The notes beneath the pieces were generated by a model. It had not been told where the DNA came from and did not search any database. It was given only the letters and a program-made list of their open reading frames with translations. A DNA stretch of 64,000 nt from Lycocorax pyrrhopterus obiensis (Eukaryota; Chordata; Aves; Passeriformes; Paradisaeidae): positions 3,267,168 to 3,331,167 of the forward strand of contig JACSVZ010000016.1 of NCBI GenBank assembly GCA_014706295.1. Direction: 5' to 3'. The translations under genes and the position numbers were made by a program. Below, in pieces: positions 14,204-62,795 of the stretch. Each line of letters starts with the position of its first letter. Position 1 is the stretch's first letter.

Positions 14204-14960
14204 ATCGCTCCTCCTCCCACCGCCCCTTCCGGAAACTGCCTCCGCCGCCGCCCCAGCCAATCAGAGCCCAGCGCCGCCGCCGCGCCGCAGCCAATCGCCC
14301 GCAGGCGGCGCGCCCAGGGGGAGGGGCAGCGCCCCGCCCACTGGCCCCCGTGCGCACGCGCGCCGGCTGTGCCCCGCGGCCTCCTGGGAGTTGTAGTTCT
14401 CTGTAGCAGGGGGGCGAGGGGGCCGGGACCTGCTCCCCCTCCACCCGCGCCTCGGGCCGGACGCGTTACGCGCTGCTTTCGGCCTCGTCCTTCCGCCTAC
14501 AAATCCTTCGGAGGATAGCTGTGGCCCTGCGGAAAGGCCTTCTACCTGCAGCCTTCCGCCCCCGGAGCAGGTCGGCCGCGCTACCTCGGGCCGACGGCCC
14601 GGAGCGCGGGGCACGGCGTGTGGCGGCGGCGGGGAAGGGGAGGCTGGCGGGAGCAACGGATTCCCGGGCCCTCGGTCTGTTTTGCGTTCTCCCGCGCTGG
14701 CGTCCCATTTGCTCCTCTCCGTGCCGCTCTCAGAACGCCTTTGCTTATTGGGTGCCGCGGCTGCTGAGTCCCGCCTGCCATTTCCTCGCGCCCTCCGGCC
14801 GGGGCGGGCCGCCGCGAGGAGCCGTGGCCGCGGCTGTGACCGGAGCGTCCCGCCCTGTCCCGCCCTGTCCTGTCCTGTCCTGTCCTGGTGGGTGCCACTG
14901 GCCACCGCGGGGGTCCGGGCGGCACCCTGGGTGGGAGGGAGGCTGCGCTACACTTGCTGA
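13880..14960. promoter_or_regulatory. CpG-island bidirectional promoter of PPP1R7 and PASK
   Basis: A CpG-dense, GC-rich island covers PPP1R7 exon 1 and extends toward PASK, which runs the other way. Motifs read directly: palindromic ETS core TTCCGGAA at 14227-14234; CCAAT boxes at 14257-14261 and 14289-14293; NRF1-type GCGCACGCGC at 14352-14361; and TGGGAGTTGTAGT at 14385-14397, the reverse of the ZNF143/SBS element ACTACAACTCCCA. No TATA box is evident. This combination is typical of housekeeping head-to-head promoters (established knowledge). PASK's non-coding first exon probably lies in 14400-14950, but its edges cannot be fixed without transcript data. Confidence 0.85.
14846..14887. repeat. 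Pentanucleotide (CTGTC)n repeat
   Basis: Tandem copies of the CCTGT/CCCGC pentamer type lie inside the CpG island between PPP1R7 and PASK. The array is short and slightly imperfect, and may be length-polymorphic. Confidence 0.75.
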
Positions 14961-15104
14961 TTCCAAACGGGGAATGGCTTTCCAAATTACCAAAGCTTTT
15001 GGTTTCAAAACCAGCAGGAAGGGGCAGAGGGTGCTGGCCGGGTGCTCAGCAGCTCTGACAGAAAGAAATGTTGTGGAGGCGTCCTATCGGTCACACGTAT
15101 CCTG

Positions 15105-15170
15105 CAGACTCGTCTGAGTTGGAAGGGACCCAGAAGGATCATGGAATCCATCTCTTTAGTGAATCCCGTA
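15105..15170 (-). repeat. CR1-like fragment (divergent)
   Basis: The 'gagttggaagggacccagaa' stretch followed by 'ggatcatggaatcca' resembles the reverse complement of an avian CR1 3' terminus. It is short, sits just outside the CpG island and upstream of PASK's first coding exon. Edges are uncertain. Confidence 0.55.
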
Positions 15171-15419
15171 GAGGGCTCTAACCCTCACCCGGGCAAGATG
15201 CTAAGTCAGTAGTCACCTCTGGCTAATAACCACACAGACCAAACCTGGAGCAGGACACTCAAGAAGGAGCGTTTTGCCGTAACTTACAGGGCTGTGGCTT
15301 GGGTTCGAAGGCATCGTTACCTGCCAGCATCAGTCCCTGCTGTGGGTCTGACTCAGTGTCCTTTGTTTCTGTTGCAGATGGTGGCTCCCTAGGTGTGGCG
15401 TGGCAACCAGAGTGTGATC

Positions 15420-32787
<17,368 letters not shown>

Positions 32788-33030
32788 AGGCTTCTTCATC
32801 CAGGGATGACTTAGAGAAGTCTGAGCTGTGTTAGCAGGATAGTTCCCATTGGAAGGTCACCTGCTGCTTTCCACATATACTCAGTTTATTATTGTTCTTA
32901 CCCAGGACATGTTTCAAAGATTGAGGCAAAGATTTTAATGTTGTTTAAATTGTTCATAACTTGGAATATATTTTTATTGGCTGGTTTTACTTTTTATATG
33001 TTGTTCATACATCTTTCTGAAAAGTGAGTG

Positions 33031-33036
33031 AATAAA
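33031..33036 (+). terminator. PASK: PASK poly(A) signal AATAAA
   Basis: AATAAA lies 244 bases after the PASK stop codon, with a GT-rich stretch about 30 bases downstream. This implies a short 3' UTR. Confidence 0.85.
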
Positions 33037-33439
33037 TGAATGATAACACGTCGGTTTTCTGGAGTGTGTGTGCACAAAGGAGCCTCAAAACTAGACAGTA
33101 ATTGCATGGTTTGGGTGGGAGGGGTGGGTTGGTGGTGTCCTTTTTTTTTTTAATATCAGTCCTGTCTATATCCAGGAAAACAGTCCTCGATTTTGATGAG
33201 ACAAAGATACTGGGAAGAAAAAATAGATTCAATAAAGAGAATTTGGTCGAGACATGGGTAACAGGAACATTTTGGGGTACAGTGCAGCCGGGGTCAGGCT
33301 GCTTGGGAGGAAGCGCTGGGAAAAGGCAGCGGTTCTGCCGGCTGCTGCTGCTGCTTTCTGACACCAGCTCTACAGAGAAGCAACAGGACTCGGCTTAATT
33401 ACTAAAGATTAGCTTTCCATCCACTTTGGACTCTGCTAT

Positions 33440-33786
33440 CTCCATCGGAACACATAACAACCTGCCCTCACCTGCCTTCTGTACCTCGGCGGTGGCACGG
33501 CTGTGGCCCCGGCGGGGATGATGCCCCCCGGCCCGCGCCGCTCTCGGATCGGCTCTGCGGGCATCGGAGCGAACAAGGCGCTCTGCCCGCGCTCTCCCCA
33601 GGGTACCGGCCTGTTTCTGCCCCGAGCGAGCCTGCCCTGCGCGCCCGAAGGAGCCGGGCCGGGCCTGGCTCGCCCCTCGCCCCTCCTTTCGATCCCCGGC
33701 GCGGCCCAGGGCGGGATCGCGGCCGCTCGGGCCGGGCCGCGGCGGGGGCGGAGCGCGGCGGGGCTGTCCCGGCCCGGCTCGCGGCC
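33440..33786 (+). promoter_or_regulatory. MTERF4: CpG-island promoter of MTERF4
   Basis: Base composition switches from AT-rich PASK 3' flank to dense CpG from about 33440. The island continues through all three MTERF4 exons. No TATA box is visible, and the start ATG follows at 33787. The region between the PASK poly(A) site and this island contains no other gene. Confidence 0.75.
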
Positions 33787-34807
33787 ATGGCGGGGCGGCT
33801 GGTGCTGCGCGGCGCCGGGAGGGCGCTGCTGGCGGGCTGGGCGCTCCCCGCCGCCCCCGGGCCGTGCCCTCGCCGCTGCTGCGGGGAGGCGGCGGCGCTG
33901 CGGGCTATGGGCTTCAGCCAGGAGCAGGCCCGGCGGCTCCTGGCGCTGCAGCCCCGGCTCGGCCCTGAGCACCGGGAGGCGGCGGCGGCGCAGCTGCTGC
34001 TGCTCGGGCTGAGCACCGAGGCCGCCCTGGCGCTGCTGGAGCGGAGCCCGGCGCTGCTGCGGCTGCCCACGGAGCGACTCCGGGAGCGCGCCGAGGAGCT
34101 GCGGCGCCTGGGGCTGGACGGAGGTAGGGCAGCGTGCGGGGGTGCGGGGGGGACGCCGGGGCCCTGCCGCTGACCTGCTGCCCGCAGGCCGGCTGCTGCG
34201 GGCGGTGAGCCGCTGCCCCCAGCTCTTCCACGTGCCCCGGAAGAGGCTGGAGGCGGCGGTGCGGCTGCTGCGGGAGCGCTGCCTTTTCACGGCGGAGCAG
34301 CTGCGGGAAGTGCTAGGGACCTGCCCCACCGTCCTGCTGGAGGAGCCGCGCACCCTCCACCACCAGTTCCAGGTGAGGACCGGGACCCACCTTCCTGCCA
34401 GAACCGGCTACGGGAATAGGGCTGTGCCTGACACCCCCCGTCCCGCCCCGCAGTACGCCTACTTCAGAATGGGGGTCCAGCAGAAGGAGATGGTGAAGGC
34501 TCGGCTCTTCCAAATGCCCTTTGCCGAGCTCCGGAATCGGCACATCTTCTTGGAGCGCCGGGGGCTCTACGAGACCCCACACAAAGGGCAGACCCAAACC
34601 AGTAACCCAAAACTGAAGGACATCCTTCAGCTCCCAGAGAAAGACTTCCTGGCCAGTCTGGCCCACTCTACCCCAGAGGAGTATGAGGTCTTCAAGAAGC
34701 TGCTGGCTCGAGAGGAGGAGGAGAAGGAAGAGGAGGATGTGGATGCAGTATACACAGAGGACAATGATGATTTGGACAGTGATGAAAGTAGAACAGCCCG
34801 GGAATGA
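33787..34807 (+). CDS. MTERF4: MTERF4, mitochondrial transcription termination factor family 4
   Basis: Mitochondrial matrix protein that recruits the rRNA methyltransferase NSUN4 for large-subunit and monosome assembly (family knowledge). Exons 33787-34123, 34188-34372 and 34454-34807 join in phase to 291 residues. The Arg-rich N-terminus (MAGRLVLRGAGRALLAGW) suits a mitochondrial presequence. MTERF-type helical repeats follow, with LLLLGLSTEAALALLERSP, SRCPQLFHVPRKRL, ERCLFTAEQL and LGTCPTVLLEEP. Human-like segments include FQYAYFRMG, GQTQTSNPKLKDIL and VFKKLLAREEEE. The acidic tail is short compared with the long Asp/Glu tail I recall for human (about 381 residues in total). Introns are only 64 and 81 bases. 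AATAAA follows at 34903. Confidence 0.95.
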
Positions 34808-34902
34808 GCCCTCCCCTGTTCGTGCACTCTCTGGGTGCTTTGGGCTCCCACCCCACACCAGCACAAGCCAGAGTGGGTGCAGGGCCCCACGGGTGGAGCA
34901 CC

Positions 34903-34908
34903 AATAAA
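34903..34908 (+). terminator. MTERF4: MTERF4 poly(A) signal AATAAA
   Basis: AATAAA lies 96 bases after the stop codon at 34805-34807. It faces the SNED1 signals on the other strand at 34992-34997 and 35029-35034. Confidence 0.85.
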
Positions 34909-34991
34909 TCCCATCTGTCAAATACAACATTCATTCCTCCTCCTTGACCAACTACTTAAAAAAAAAAACCTCTCAGTTTCCATAAAGTGTT

Positions 34992-34997
34992 TTTATT
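34992..34997 (-). terminator. SNED1: SNED1 distal poly(A) signal AATAAA
   Basis: The minus strand reads AATAAA here, with a second copy at 35029-35034 and a more proximal one at 36355-36360. Use of the distal pair gives a 3' UTR of about 2.1 kb; use of the proximal one gives about 0.8 kb. Which is used cannot be told from sequence alone. Confidence 0.6.
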
Positions 34998-35034
34998 AAA
35001 AAAAAAAAAATTAAACAAACCCCCCTAATTTATT

Positions 35035-37138
35035 TGCAAGTCTAGGTTAAAACCTTCCGGCTGCATTACATACTGTGCCGGCTGTGGGACAGGAGGCAGT
35101 GGGCTGCTCTGCTCCCTGGCAATGGGACCAGGCTTCCTGCTGTGGGGACAGGTCCTGTGGAAACAGAACTGTCCCATGGCGGGGCCACCTCCACTTCCAC
35201 AGCCCATGTCAGCACTGAGCTTGTGTCTGACAGAGCAGGGGTGCAAATACTCTCAGACCATGGCTCCAAACCCTCCTGTCTGGGTTTCCCCTTGCCCTGC
35301 TCTTCCTGGTAGGGAGGGCTGGCTTCTTCTCCTGCCCTGGGAAGGCAGGGCTGCTTTGCTTGCCAGGCAGCTGGAATAGGACCCGGCCGCCTTGGAGGAA
35401 AACAAGGCATGTCTGTCCTGTGGGAGCAAAGCTAGAGGTGGTGCAGGAGGAGAGCAGCACGCTGGCCAGCTGGTCGTGGCTTCACACTGTCCCTGCCACT
35501 TGCCTCTGCAGCTGTGCCTCCAGGTTGAGCACTATTACACTGCTCCCAGGAGGAAGAGGGTGGTGGCAGGAGCGCTGAAACTCCTGGGCTTGTCCTGCTC
35601 TGAGAGCATCTTCCAAGCTGCTGCTTGAGACGTGGCTGAGCAACAGAGCTCTGTGATGCTTGGCAGGAGGGGAGGGCCTCCCCACCAGAATAATCCCATC
35701 TGCTGGGCACATGAGGCTCTATACCATAACTGCGCTATATCTCTGGTATGTGTTAATTTATAATATACACCGTGTACGTTAATACACAAATCTATGTTTA
35801 ACTAGTGTTGTCATACAAACTCACAAAAACTAGGAACGTTTCTAAGCTACACTTTTTCTTTCCTTGCCTGCCCTGCTGCAGTGCTGTGTGCTGGGCCTCT
35901 CCTCCACATACCCTGCAGCACTGGTGCCACAGGGAAGGCAAACTCTGGGTGCAGTGCAAGGGGATGGCATGTGGGGCTGGCTTCCCCACCAGGCCTCTGC
36001 TGGTGTGGAGGCAACTACAAGTGTGGTGGTACTGGCATGCCTCAGCTGACAGACTTCACCCTACAGATCACGTTTAAAATTCTTTTTAGGTGCTCTATTG
36101 GTTTCTGAGCTGGAAATTTGGTTAAAACCAGGGCTTGTTTACAAAGCAAAGAAAAAAGGCAGGCAGTAGGAGCTGCCTCAGTTTCCCCTGCTAGAGCAGA
36201 GGAAACAGGAATGCTCCTCCACTGCCCATGCTCGCCTCACCACTCGGAGCTGCTCACTGTTTCTAACTCATCTACAGAGGCTGCTCCTCAGAGCGTATTT
36301 TGGGGGGCCAGATTTCAGGTGATGGCTAAGGCTTTTTGGTCTGCATTAAACTGTTTTATTTGAGGGTTATAGGTAATTTATAACCTTGGATTATGAAAAC
36401 AGATTGGTGCAGATGCTGTTGGCAAGGAGCTGGGCTGATCCCTGAGTGAAGCGGGGAGCCCGTCGTTTGTGCAGGGTGGCTGGGGGTGCTGAGCAGGGCT
36501 GGCCCCCTCAAGGGGCACTGGTGCTCAGCTCCTCAGGGGCAGAGAGGGGGCCAGCAAAGGCAGTGCTGGGCCAGCAGGGGGAAAGGGAGCACTACTCAGT
36601 GTGCTGATCCAGCTGCGTGTCCCTAAGGGGCTGGAGGAGAGGGAGAGGTTGACACCAGGCAGGAAGGCTCCCCTGCTGTGTTCAACCCAGTGAGCAGATC
36701 TGATCTTCCTGGTGTTCAAAAAGCCCTTAGATGTGGAAAGACGAAGCTTCTACTGCTTTAAACCCTGTGGAGGAGCAGGAGGAAAATGAGCTGGTGTACA
36801 CAGTCTGTCAGATGCCCCACAGCTGGCCTCTTCCCCCCGTGCACTAGTCTTGGGCTGAGAGAAGGGGACCTACTGTCTCCAGGACTCCAGCCTTTGCCTG
36901 GCCCTTTCTGTGCAGGAATCTCTTGTTCATGGAACTGCAGAGCCAGGGGGAAGCAGAGCATTGCCTCCTGCTTCTCCACCCCAGCCACAACCAGGAGCCC
37001 TCAGCCACAAGCCCTCACACTCTCTCAACACGATGGTGTGAGCCAGGGTTGTGCCCTGGCCTGCACCCATCTCCCCGACTCCCTGCATGGGAGCTGCCCC
37101 TGCCTGCAGCTGAGGAGGGCTGGAGCAGGTACTTACTT
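35035..37138 (-). other. SNED1: SNED1 3' UTR (inferred)
   Basis: This 2.1 kb lies between the SNED1 stop codon (TAG at 37141-37139) and the distal poly(A) signals. No other gene is evident on either strand. An AT-rich pocket at about 35740-35840 contains several TTAAT/TATA runs. Confidence 0.6.
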
Positions 37139-57545
<20,407 letters not shown>

Positions 57546-57560
57546 AAAACAGAGGACTGG

Positions 57561-57680
57561 ATGAGAAAAAAAAAAAAAAAAAAAGAGCGGAGGAGAAAAA
57601 ACCTGTGTCATTTCCTTTTTTTTCCCTTTTTTTTAGCTTTTTTTTTTTTGCTCCCCATCCCTCCCCCCCCCCTTTCTTTT
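57561..57680. repeat. Low-complexity A and T/C tracts
   Basis: A run of about 20 A (around 57566-57583) is followed by T8-T10 runs near 57617-57650 and a C9 run before 57675. These are simple sequence at the outer edge of the SNED1 CpG island, with no retroposon body recognised. Confidence 0.8.
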
Positions 57681-60600
57681 TTTCAAGTGCTAAAAATATT
57701 ATCAGGAAATTCTTTTCAGGAATGCCGTGTTTTAGGTTACACTCCAGGCTCAAGGGCTTCTTTGTCTTTACTGGAGCAAAAAAAAACGAAGCAAAACAAA
57801 CACACCCACCCTACATTTATTATCGGAAAATGGTTTTACTGGGAGGGGCTGAGCTCCCAGGAAAGTCGAGGGCTACTCCCAGGGAAGCCCCACTAAAAGC
57901 ACCAATGGTTCTGATTAATTATCAACTCATGATGGGTGCTGCCTGCACCACCTTGGGCAGATGCAGGGGTGAGGGATCCTGCTGAATAGGGGGGGCTCAG
58001 GGCCCTCTCCCACCTCCTGGTGCCCAACTTGTCCCATGGCAAGAGCATCTTAGGTGCCAGAGGCGATGTGAGGGAGAACCTTGACCAGCCCCAGCAAAAG
58101 CAGGGAGGCCCATTGCCTGCTGCTGGAGCTGGGACAATGTGGGAATTTCTTCCCAGCTCCAGAGGTTTTCCACGTTATTCCATACCCCCACCATATAAAT
58201 ATCCTCTGCTGTCAGGATTGTGGGGTACATCTGAAAAGGGGCCAAGGTACGTAAAGAGAACAACAGCAGGATTAGGTGAGGATAAGCCATGGACAATACC
58301 ATGGAAAGTCTACTTCACCTGGGGCCCCCGCTCTGCCATCTGTGTGAGGATGCTCCCAAAATCCTTGCCCATGCACTGCTGGTGTGGGGAGTGTCATGTT
58401 TCTGTAGCGGAGGACACAAAGGCATGGGGTGAAGGATGGAGGGCAAAAAGTGGGAAGCAGGGATGCGGCAGCCAGGGGCACGCTGTGGGGGCTCTGGAGC
58501 AGCAGGGCACCTCCAAGCCCCTGGCAACTCCAGCACCTTCTCCCCCTCATAGTGGTCCCAGAGCTGGACCCCAAGATCAGCCAGACTCCTGGGATGCCAG
58601 TGCACCTCAGCCAGCACTAGTGGTCCAGGACCACGTCCTCCAGGCAGGCAACCCTGTCTGAGCCCTACTGCCGATCCCAGAGAGGTGACCCTATCACTTT
58701 AAAAATCTCTTGGAAGAAAATGTTTAAAGAAAAGGAGAAAAAAAAAAAAAAGAACTGAAATCCAAAATAAATAAGCAGCCACATCCGGATTTCTCCCCTA
58801 GGACGCTAATAAAGGTTTTATGGGTTTGATATGAATTACCCTCCCTGGCCATTCATCACTGATTTTCTGGAAGGCATTAGGCTGCACGCCCTGGTCCCGG
58901 CCCTGGCCTCGGGGGACGCCGCGGTGGGATGCAGCGGGGGCACTGCCATCCTCCCCACACAGCCAACCTGTGGCTCTGCAATGCCAGCCAAGACCCATCC
59001 CTTTGGGGGAGTGACTGCAGGGCCATCTTCTGGCTGTTGCCATCTACCCCCTTACAGCCATCAGAGTGAGCCCAGCGCTCCCAAAAGTCCCATCCCCTGG
59101 CCCTGCCATGCCAAGCTCAGCTTCCAAGGAACACAGGGATATTGTGGCACCAGCCTGCCCCTCTGCCAGGACCAACCCCACAGGGCCATCCTGGGCTTCT
59201 CCTGGTAGGTTTTACCTTGAGAAAGCAGAAGGGCAGCCATCCCAAGCATGAGGGGAGGATTTTCTTCCAGGCAGGCTTTGCACAGGAAAGCATCACCATA
59301 TTCCCCCCATGCTGTCCAGCCCAGCTCCCCGGGATGTTAAATTGGAAGCAGTAAATGGAGCAAGGAGAACAGCTGTGGGCCCCAGCTGCAGACATTTCCT
59401 CTGGGCCTGGAGCTGGAGCCAGTGCAAAGCTGGGCTCTGTGCTGAGAATGCTGGGGGGAGTGTGGGGGAAAGCAGCCCTTTCTCCACACCATCTGGCCAA
59501 GCTCTGTCCTCCGCCACCCACTCCACCTCCAGGAACAGATGCCCCTTTCTGCCACCACCTTTATGGTGTCCAGCTCTTTGATGGCCACCAAAATGGGGCC
59601 AGGACCTGCCACAGCCATCCCAGTGGGTAGTTCTGGTGAGGCTGTCGGGCTGTGGAGGGGATGGTGCAGGTCCTGGAGGTGTCCTGGACTCTCATCCCAG
59701 CTTCCCTGGCACCTGCAGCTGGAGATGCTCCCCAGCAAAGAACCACATCATAGGTCCCAGAGTGCTTAGCCCTGGTGCTTCCTCCTGCACTCCACAGCCA
59801 CCCAGCAAGGGGGTTGTGAAGGCCAGTGGGCACTAGGTGTGGTACAGGACCAGCTCTCCACTGCAAAGTTGTGCCAGAGGGAGCGGTAGATGCCACCTCC
59901 AGGAGCGAGAGACGGAAGGCAGAGATCCTTCTGCTGACCCCAAGCCTGTATAAATATCCCTGCATAAATGACCCCTTCTGCTGAGCCCCAAACCTGGCAC
60001 CACAGCTTCAGGGCTGCCCCAAATCCACAGGCAGTCACCCCCTGGTTCCTCCCGGCTGCCACTCACAGCCCCGTGCTGGAGCCCACTGCCTCCTGCAAAA
60101 GGCAGCCCTAGAAAATCATTGGGAAAGAGCACAAAACCCTACCCGCCCCCCACCCCAGTCAGACCCCGTGCTTGGGGGACGGGACATGTGGAAGGGGCCT
60201 GGGGAGCTATTAATGATCCAGAGCGCATTCAGCACGGATGCTTTCAGGCAGAGGGGACTGCAGGTCAGCACATGGTTTGGATTTGGCTCTCTCCTCCCTT
60301 CCAGCTAATTGGGCCAAGCCCAGAGAGCATTCCCTGCGGGTGCCAAACACGTGTGTGGCACAAGCATCACCTCCTGTGGGGGAGAGCTAGTCCTGGAAGC
60401 TCCCTCCCCAGGCTGGGAGAGGCAGCCAGGTAGCCAAGGGAGGTGTGTGGGTGTTTGAGGGGAGCTGAGGTTTAATGAAAGGGTTTGAACTCGTTATCTG
60501 GCCCAGGCTCAAAGAATGCAGCAACACAGATCACGCGCATAGATGTGGGTGGTGGGAAGGGGCTGGAGGGCAGCCAGGAGGATGGAGGTTACTGCAACAC

Positions 60601-62762
60601 CCAGCTCCCACTCCCCCAAACCCCCAGCAGCGCCTGCCTCCACTCTACAGGGCCATGGGAACAGGGGGGACCTCTTCCCGTCTCGCATCCTTTCACCTCC
60701 TCCTGCCACCCTGGGACCCTTCTGAACCCCACGGCCTGGGCATCTGGTGGCCACGTGTCATCTGAGCTGTGGTGGCAGGGAGGTTCCTGGGTTGCAGTTG
60801 TGTCCCCTCCCCCTTACCAGGGGAGTCCCAAATGAGCAGAAGGACATGGGCCTGGGAGGTTCCAGGTGCTGTTGCCCTGGGAAGCTCAGGGCTGTTTGGT
60901 GATGCTGGGTGAACACGGTGCCACTGGGACACAGGAAAGGAGCTGTGGCTCTGCCGGCGACTGCTGACACCAGCACAAATGGGGATGTGCAACCATTGAG
61001 ACGGACACAAATCCTCTTCCCTGGGGGAAGCCCTGGCCCAAGGCTCTCGCCCCACCACTGAAAAGCCAAGGTTTTGAAATGCTGAGGGTGCTGCTGGCTC
61101 TGGAGGGATGGGGATGCTATCAGGGAGTGCCTCCACAACCCCGTAGCACCAGGGGTCACCCTACCAGCTCAGCTGCCATCCTGTCACTCCCCACACCAGT
61201 CCCTGGCCTCACCACACATCTCACGGGAGGACAGGGACACAGCACTTCACCCAAGGATATCCCTGGCTTCTGGGGCAGTCCCAGTGCTGGGAACAGTGCC
61301 AAAACCAGGACATGAGGCTGAAACCAGAGCCTGGTGAGGTCCTATCCCTGGTTGAGGCTCCTGCAGCAGGCAGCTGGGTTAATGCAAGTGAAAGCCAACC
61401 CACCACCAGTTTTAATGAAGACTTCAAACCTGTTGTGAAGCCACATTGGCAAGTCCGGCACCACACAGGGCTGGGGCTGGCCATGAGCACCTCCAGCATT
61501 GCAGCGGAGCATCGGAAAGCAGCACCGGCTTTCCCAATCCAGCTGAAAGCTCCTCAGATGTTCTGCTGCTTTGATTATTTGACAGACCATGTTTTTTAAA
61601 TTATTCTTGTATAAATATTTACGCATTTTTACAAGAACCATGCTTTGAGCAACAGGCCGTGGCAGATGAAGGGCCAGAGGGGAGGGGGCTGGATGCTGGG
61701 TTGCTCCATCCCAGTTCCGCAGGTCAGCTGGGGGTTGAGCAGGGCCGGCAGGGATGCAGGGCAATGCTCCTGCCGGGGGCCCCGGGGCAGTGCGTGCTGG
61801 GTGCTGACAGCACACACACCCCACCACCGCCGCCTCCCCCCAGCCAGAGGTGGCTGTGATCCTGCCTTTTCCCCTCACTCCCCCAGCAGTCCCCTCCCCA
61901 GGGAACAGAACCCAGCCAAACAGGGGACGGGCCAGAGGCCAAGCCGCCTGCTACGGGAATACATCGCCGGCTGCTGCTGGGAGCCCCATGCAGCCCCACA
62001 CGCCTTCCTGGCCTCGTCCCTGGTCAGGTCCGAAAACCGCTTCCCGCAGGCACCCTGAGCCAGGAAAGCCCCACTGGGCAGCAAGGGCTGTTGGCAGGGT
62101 GCAGAACACTTCTTCACTCCCTGCTCCCATCTCGGCACTGCACCCCAGCCCAGCCCTTGCACCTCGGACCAGGCTGGGGAGAAGGCAGTGGGTGCCAGGA
62201 ACCCCTGAGGGTGTTCCAGGAGAGAAGGGGAAGGGGTGGGAGGGTTCTGGGACCCCCATATCTGTCCCCAAAGCCCCCGGTCTGCAGGGATAGTGCCTGC
62301 AGCAAAGTCTTCTCCTGGATTTCCTGGGGGGGACCCTCTCTGCCAGCCCCATCCTGCTCCCCAGGATTGTTGCTGTGGATTTTGGGAAGGATAAGGGTGA
62401 GCTCCCCCCCTCCCCCATCCACAGATGGGATCCACAACCCAGCCTCGAGTTTTCCACCGAGCTCAGCAAAAATTCACCCAGAAGGTCAGTGACCAGAGAA
62501 AGGGATGATCCATCATTAAATAAATTGTTTTCATTTCCCAGGATAAAGGGGAGGAAAAGGGGAGGAGGGGAGGTGTTGTTGGATCAGGACTGGAAAATAA
62601 AAGAGCACAAGGCAGGAAAACCGCCCCCTGTACTCCCTGCAGAGAGCAGCCCCAGCTCCTTCCCTGCTCCCTCACAAGGGTTTTACAGCCAAAGCTCTTA
62701 ATGTGATTATAATAATTATTTCTTTCCTAGCAATTTCCCCCCCCGCCTTGGTTTTTTTGGTT

Positions 62763-62795
<33 letters not shown>

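Noticed and set aside
13729..14905. Long open frames on both strands in the CpG island between PPP1R7 and PASK
   Set aside because: They are rich in Arg, Ala, Pro and Gly, as expected from GC-rich non-coding DNA, overlap the promoter and PPP1R7 exon 1, and have no family resemblance.
33436..34353. A 305-codon open frame on the minus strand opposite MTERF4
   Set aside because: It is the antisense shadow of the GC-rich MTERF4 exons and promoter; composition is Arg/Ala/Pro/Gln-rich with no domain.
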